From UBA11164 sp002420085 (GTDB lineage: Bacteria > Pseudomonadota > Gammaproteobacteria > Xanthomonadales > Xanthomonadaceae), in the NCBI GenBank assembly GCA_031976395.1, contig DALYLJ010000013.1:1-33058 (forward strand): a stretch of 33,058 nucleotides of DNA, read 5' to 3'. A program made the position numbers and the translations under genes. Shown piece by piece: positions 31,219 to 33,058 of this stretch (position 1 is the stretch's first letter; the number at the start of each line of letters is the position of its first letter). The notes under the pieces were generated by a model. It was not told the DNA's origin and ran no database searches. It saw nothing but the letters and a program-made list of their open reading frames with translations.

Positions 31219-32553
31219 TCAGTCTGCCAGCGCGAAGCGTCGATTTTCGAGCAGTTCCAACTGTGCCAGCAGCGGTGCCGTGTGGCGGTGGAAGCGGGCG
31301 AGTTCGATGGCCGGCAGGGGTTCCGGTTTGGGCAGGGTCACCTTGAGCGGATCGCGATGGATGCCCTTGACCCGGAATTCGTAGTGCAAGTGCGGGCCGC
31401 TGGCCAGACCGGTCTTGCCGACATAGCCGATCACCTCACCCTGGCGAACCCGACCTCCGACCCGATGCCGACCCAGTCGCGACATGTGGCCGTAGAGCGT
31501 CGTATAGCCATTGCCATGATCGATGATGATCGTGCGCCCGTACCCGTTCTGCCAGCCGGCGAAGGTCAGCCGGCCGTCACCGGCCGCCCGGATCGGGGTT
31601 CCGGTCGGTGCCGCATAATCAACCCCGCGATGCGCGCGGATCGTACCCAGGATCGGGTGTCGCCGGTTCGGATTGAAGCGTGAGCTGATCCGGGCAAACT
31701 CGATCGGCATGCGCAGGAAGCTCTTCTTGATCGGCCGACCCTCACCGTCGAAATAGTCCTCGCGGCCATCGGCGCGGACGTAGCGGAAGGCATGGTATTT
31801 GCGGCCCTGGTTGGTGAACGATGCCGCGATGATGCCGCCGCTACGCAGTCGCTCGCCATCGCGCCAGACCTCCTCATAGACCACCGTGAAGCGATCACCG
31901 ACCCGGATATCCTGGGCGAAGTCGATGTCGTAGCTGAAGACATTGGCCAGTTCCAGCAAGGTGGCATCACTGAGGCCGGCCTCAGCACCGGCCGCGAACA
32001 GCGACTGGCTGATCTCGCCCGAAGCAGTGAACGCTCGGCGTTGGACATCGCGTGCCAGGCGGGTCTCATGGACCTCCGAACCCGACAGACGCAGTTCCGC
32101 GCGTTCACCCTCGTCGGCATCGAAGCGGATCGCACTGAACTGGCCCTGCTGGTCGAACTCGAACTCGAATATCGCACCGGCCTGGATGCGGGTCAGTGGA
32201 CCACGCGCACCGGGGTGCTCCAGCAGACGATGGAGATCCTGGGCCGAAATTCCCAGACGATCGAAAATGCCGCCCAGGGTGTCGCCAGGCTCGACCTGGA
32301 CCGTGCGCAGCACCGGCGATGCCGCCATTGACGGGAGATCGGCCGCCACGGCGGGCGCGGGCAGCGCGAGATCGACTGCAACCCAGGTGTGGTCGGACAT
32401 GGCATCGGTTCGGTACAGACCGACCGCCGTCAGCGCCACCGCGATCGCCAGCCCGGCGAACATCACGCGCTCGCCCTGGCGGTGGTCATGCAGCATGCGC
32501 CTCAGGCGTGACCGGCGGCCATCGGCGAGGCCGTCTCGATCAGGCGCGAACAT
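31219..32553 (-). CDS. mepM: M23 family peptidoglycan endopeptidase (MepM-like)
   Basis: With ATG 32553 (MFAPDRDGLADG) the product is 444 residues. It has a cytosolic basic segment, one membrane helix (about 30-49), and an OapA/LysM-like region (VEPGDTLGGIFDRLG). A middle domain follows, then the LytM zinc peptidase. Zinc motifs are H308 and D312 in AHRGVDYAAP, and H388 and H390 in SGPHLHYEFR, all intact, so it should cut D-Ala-meso-DAP crosslinks. The frame is open to 32640. 32553 is preferred because AAGG lies at good spacing and the extension looks untypical. Symbol is by similarity to E. coli MepM. Release of wall fragments and their recycling by the following anmK fit together. Confidence 0.93.
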   Translation of the reverse strand: MFAPDRDGLADGRRSRLRRMLHDHRQGERVMFAGLAIAVALTAVGLYRTDAMSDHTWVAVDLALPAPAVAADLPSMAASPVLRTVQVEPGDTLGGIFDRLGISAQDLHRLLEHPGARGPLTRIQAGAIFEFEFDQQGQFSAIRFDADEGERAELRLSGSEVHETRLARDVQRRAFTASGEISQSLFAAGAEAGLSDATLLELANVFSYDIDFAQDIRVGDRFTVVYEEVWRDGERLRSGGIIAASFTNQGRKYHAFRYVRADGREDYFDGEGRPIKKSFLRMPIEFARISSRFNPNRRHPILGTIRAHRGVDYAAPTGTPIRAAGDGRLTFAGWQNGYGRTIIIDHGNGYTTLYGHMSRLGRHRVGGRVRQGEVIGYVGKTGLASGPHLHYEFRVKGIHRDPLKVTLPKPEPLPAIELARFHRHTAPLLAQLELLENRRFALAD

Positions 32554-33001
32554 CGGAGCGTACCTTGCCTCGGCCCGTTCCTCCGGTCGTTGCGTGCGGA
32601 GCGGACCACGCCGCCACCAGGATCTTCCGTCTGCCCTCACCAGCCACCCCCATGGTCAAACCCGAGCCACCTTACCCAGCATCGAAACCATGCGTCAACC
32701 CTTTGCTGTGCTTGAGAATTTTTGCGCGCACAATTTAACTCGATCTTAACGTCATGGCGGTGTTCCACCACCCCGCCATGGTCGGCGACCGGCGCGCAGC
32801 ACGAAGATGACAGCGCATGCAGAGTGTGGATCGATGCTGGTCATCGGGCCCGAACGACAGGAATCGGGGGGTCAGCAGAGCGCACGACGTCGGTTTTCAG
32901 CGCGAATCACCGCCGTGTACGGGCGAACCCGCTCGCCGGCCGGCCCGCTGGCCCGGGAGGAACCGCCCGAAATCCTTGTCCAGAGCCATTCTTGCCGTCA
33001 G
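32554..33001. other. Gene-free region between mepM and a stable-RNA promoter
   Basis: No supportable gene. The region contains a CATGGCGG (32753-32760)/CCGCCATG (32773-32780) inverted repeat with a 12-base loop, and an AT-rich patch at 32711-32750. In related genomes tyrS often occupies this divergent place; it is not here. A plus-strand TTGAGA-17-TTAACT at 32712-32740 is too weak to call. Confidence 0.5.
32669..32698 (-). promoter_or_regulatory. Weak candidate promoter for mepM-anmK
   Basis: On the minus strand TTGACG (32698-32693) is 18 bases from TAAGGT (32674-32669), about 115-120 bases upstream of the chosen mepM start. The -35 is good, the -10 poor. Confidence 0.3.
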
Positions 33002-33053
33002 CGAAAAAATTTTTGCCTTGGGGTGTTGACGGTCGTGAGGATGTGCGTATAAT
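33002..33053 (+). promoter_or_regulatory. Strong stable-RNA promoter with UP-like element (probable rRNA operon P1)
   Basis: TTGACG (33026-33031), a 16-base spacer, and a perfect TATAAT (33048-33053) followed by GGCGG, a GC-rich discriminator. The AT tract GAAAAAATTTTTG (33002-33014) sits just upstream of the -35, where UP elements lie. The combination is typical of rrn P1 promoters. The transcribed gene is beyond the window. Confidence 0.75.
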
Positions 33054-33058
33054 GGCGG

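Noticed and set aside
32807..33052. Plus-strand open frame near the right edge
   Set aside because: It runs through the UP-like tract and the TTGACG/TATAAT promoter, and has no ribosome site or family resemblance.

Overview
The window is a GC-rich (about two-thirds G+C by eye) chromosomal segment of a gammaproteobacterium. The gene content points to the Xanthomonadales/Lysobacterales or a neighbouring group: an rpmI-rplT-pheS-pheT-ihfA-merR-tRNA-Pro block, a full cbb3 oxidase locus behind an FNR/Anr box, an anmK/M23-peptidase pair, and the A2M-PbpC pair. The genus cannot be named from the sequence alone. Most of the window is ordinary, well-recognised core genome, and I see no convincing new multi-gene defence or biosynthetic system. 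The points of interest are small genes, insertions and regulatory structures.

Layout. (1) Positions 1-720: left edge of what looks like an integrated element. There is a partial RelE/HigB-like toxin gene on the minus strand with a palindromic operator, then a 3'-half tRNA fragment that looks like an attachment-site duplicate, then gene-free sequence. (2) 721-9143: a giant membrane-anchored alpha-2-macroglobulin with an intact CTEQ thioester motif, followed by penicillin-binding protein 1C. Together they form a periplasmic protease-trap plus wall-repair pair. (3) 9232-14475: translation and nucleoid block, with promoter and structured leader, rpmI, rplT, hairpins, pheS, pheT, ihfA, a MerR-family regulator and tRNA-Pro(GGG). 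The usual thrS-infC is not upstream; pbpC is there instead. (4) 14476-20607: a structured spacer with an intrinsic terminator, a secreted DUF3179 protein, a membrane HD-GYP cyclic-di-GMP phosphodiesterase, an LCAT-like lipoprotein, a proline iminopeptidase and a 59-residue Arg-rich small protein.

(5) 20608-29926, minus strand: ccoN-ccoO-ccoQ-ccoP-(99-aa membrane protein)-ccoG-ccoH-(possible 49-aa ORF)-ccoI-ccoS-TauE/SafE-like gene. The genes abut or overlap, and the cluster is read from a promoter with an FNR-type box at about -41.5. It supplies the subunits and the copper/assembly machinery of a high-affinity oxidase for low oxygen. ccoG carries a linker expanded by about 91 residues that contains a REP-like palindrome. 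(6) 30051-32553, minus strand: an M23 endopeptidase gene followed by anmK, which together handle peptidoglycan remodelling and anhydroMurNAc recycling. (7) 33002-33058: an AT-rich UP-like element with TTGACG-16-TATAAT on the plus strand, which looks like a stable-RNA (probably rRNA operon) promoter running off the right edge.

A genome-level feature also stands out. The tetramer GATC is very dense (17 copies counted by hand in 961-1560, about 2 expected from composition), in coding and non-coding parts alike.
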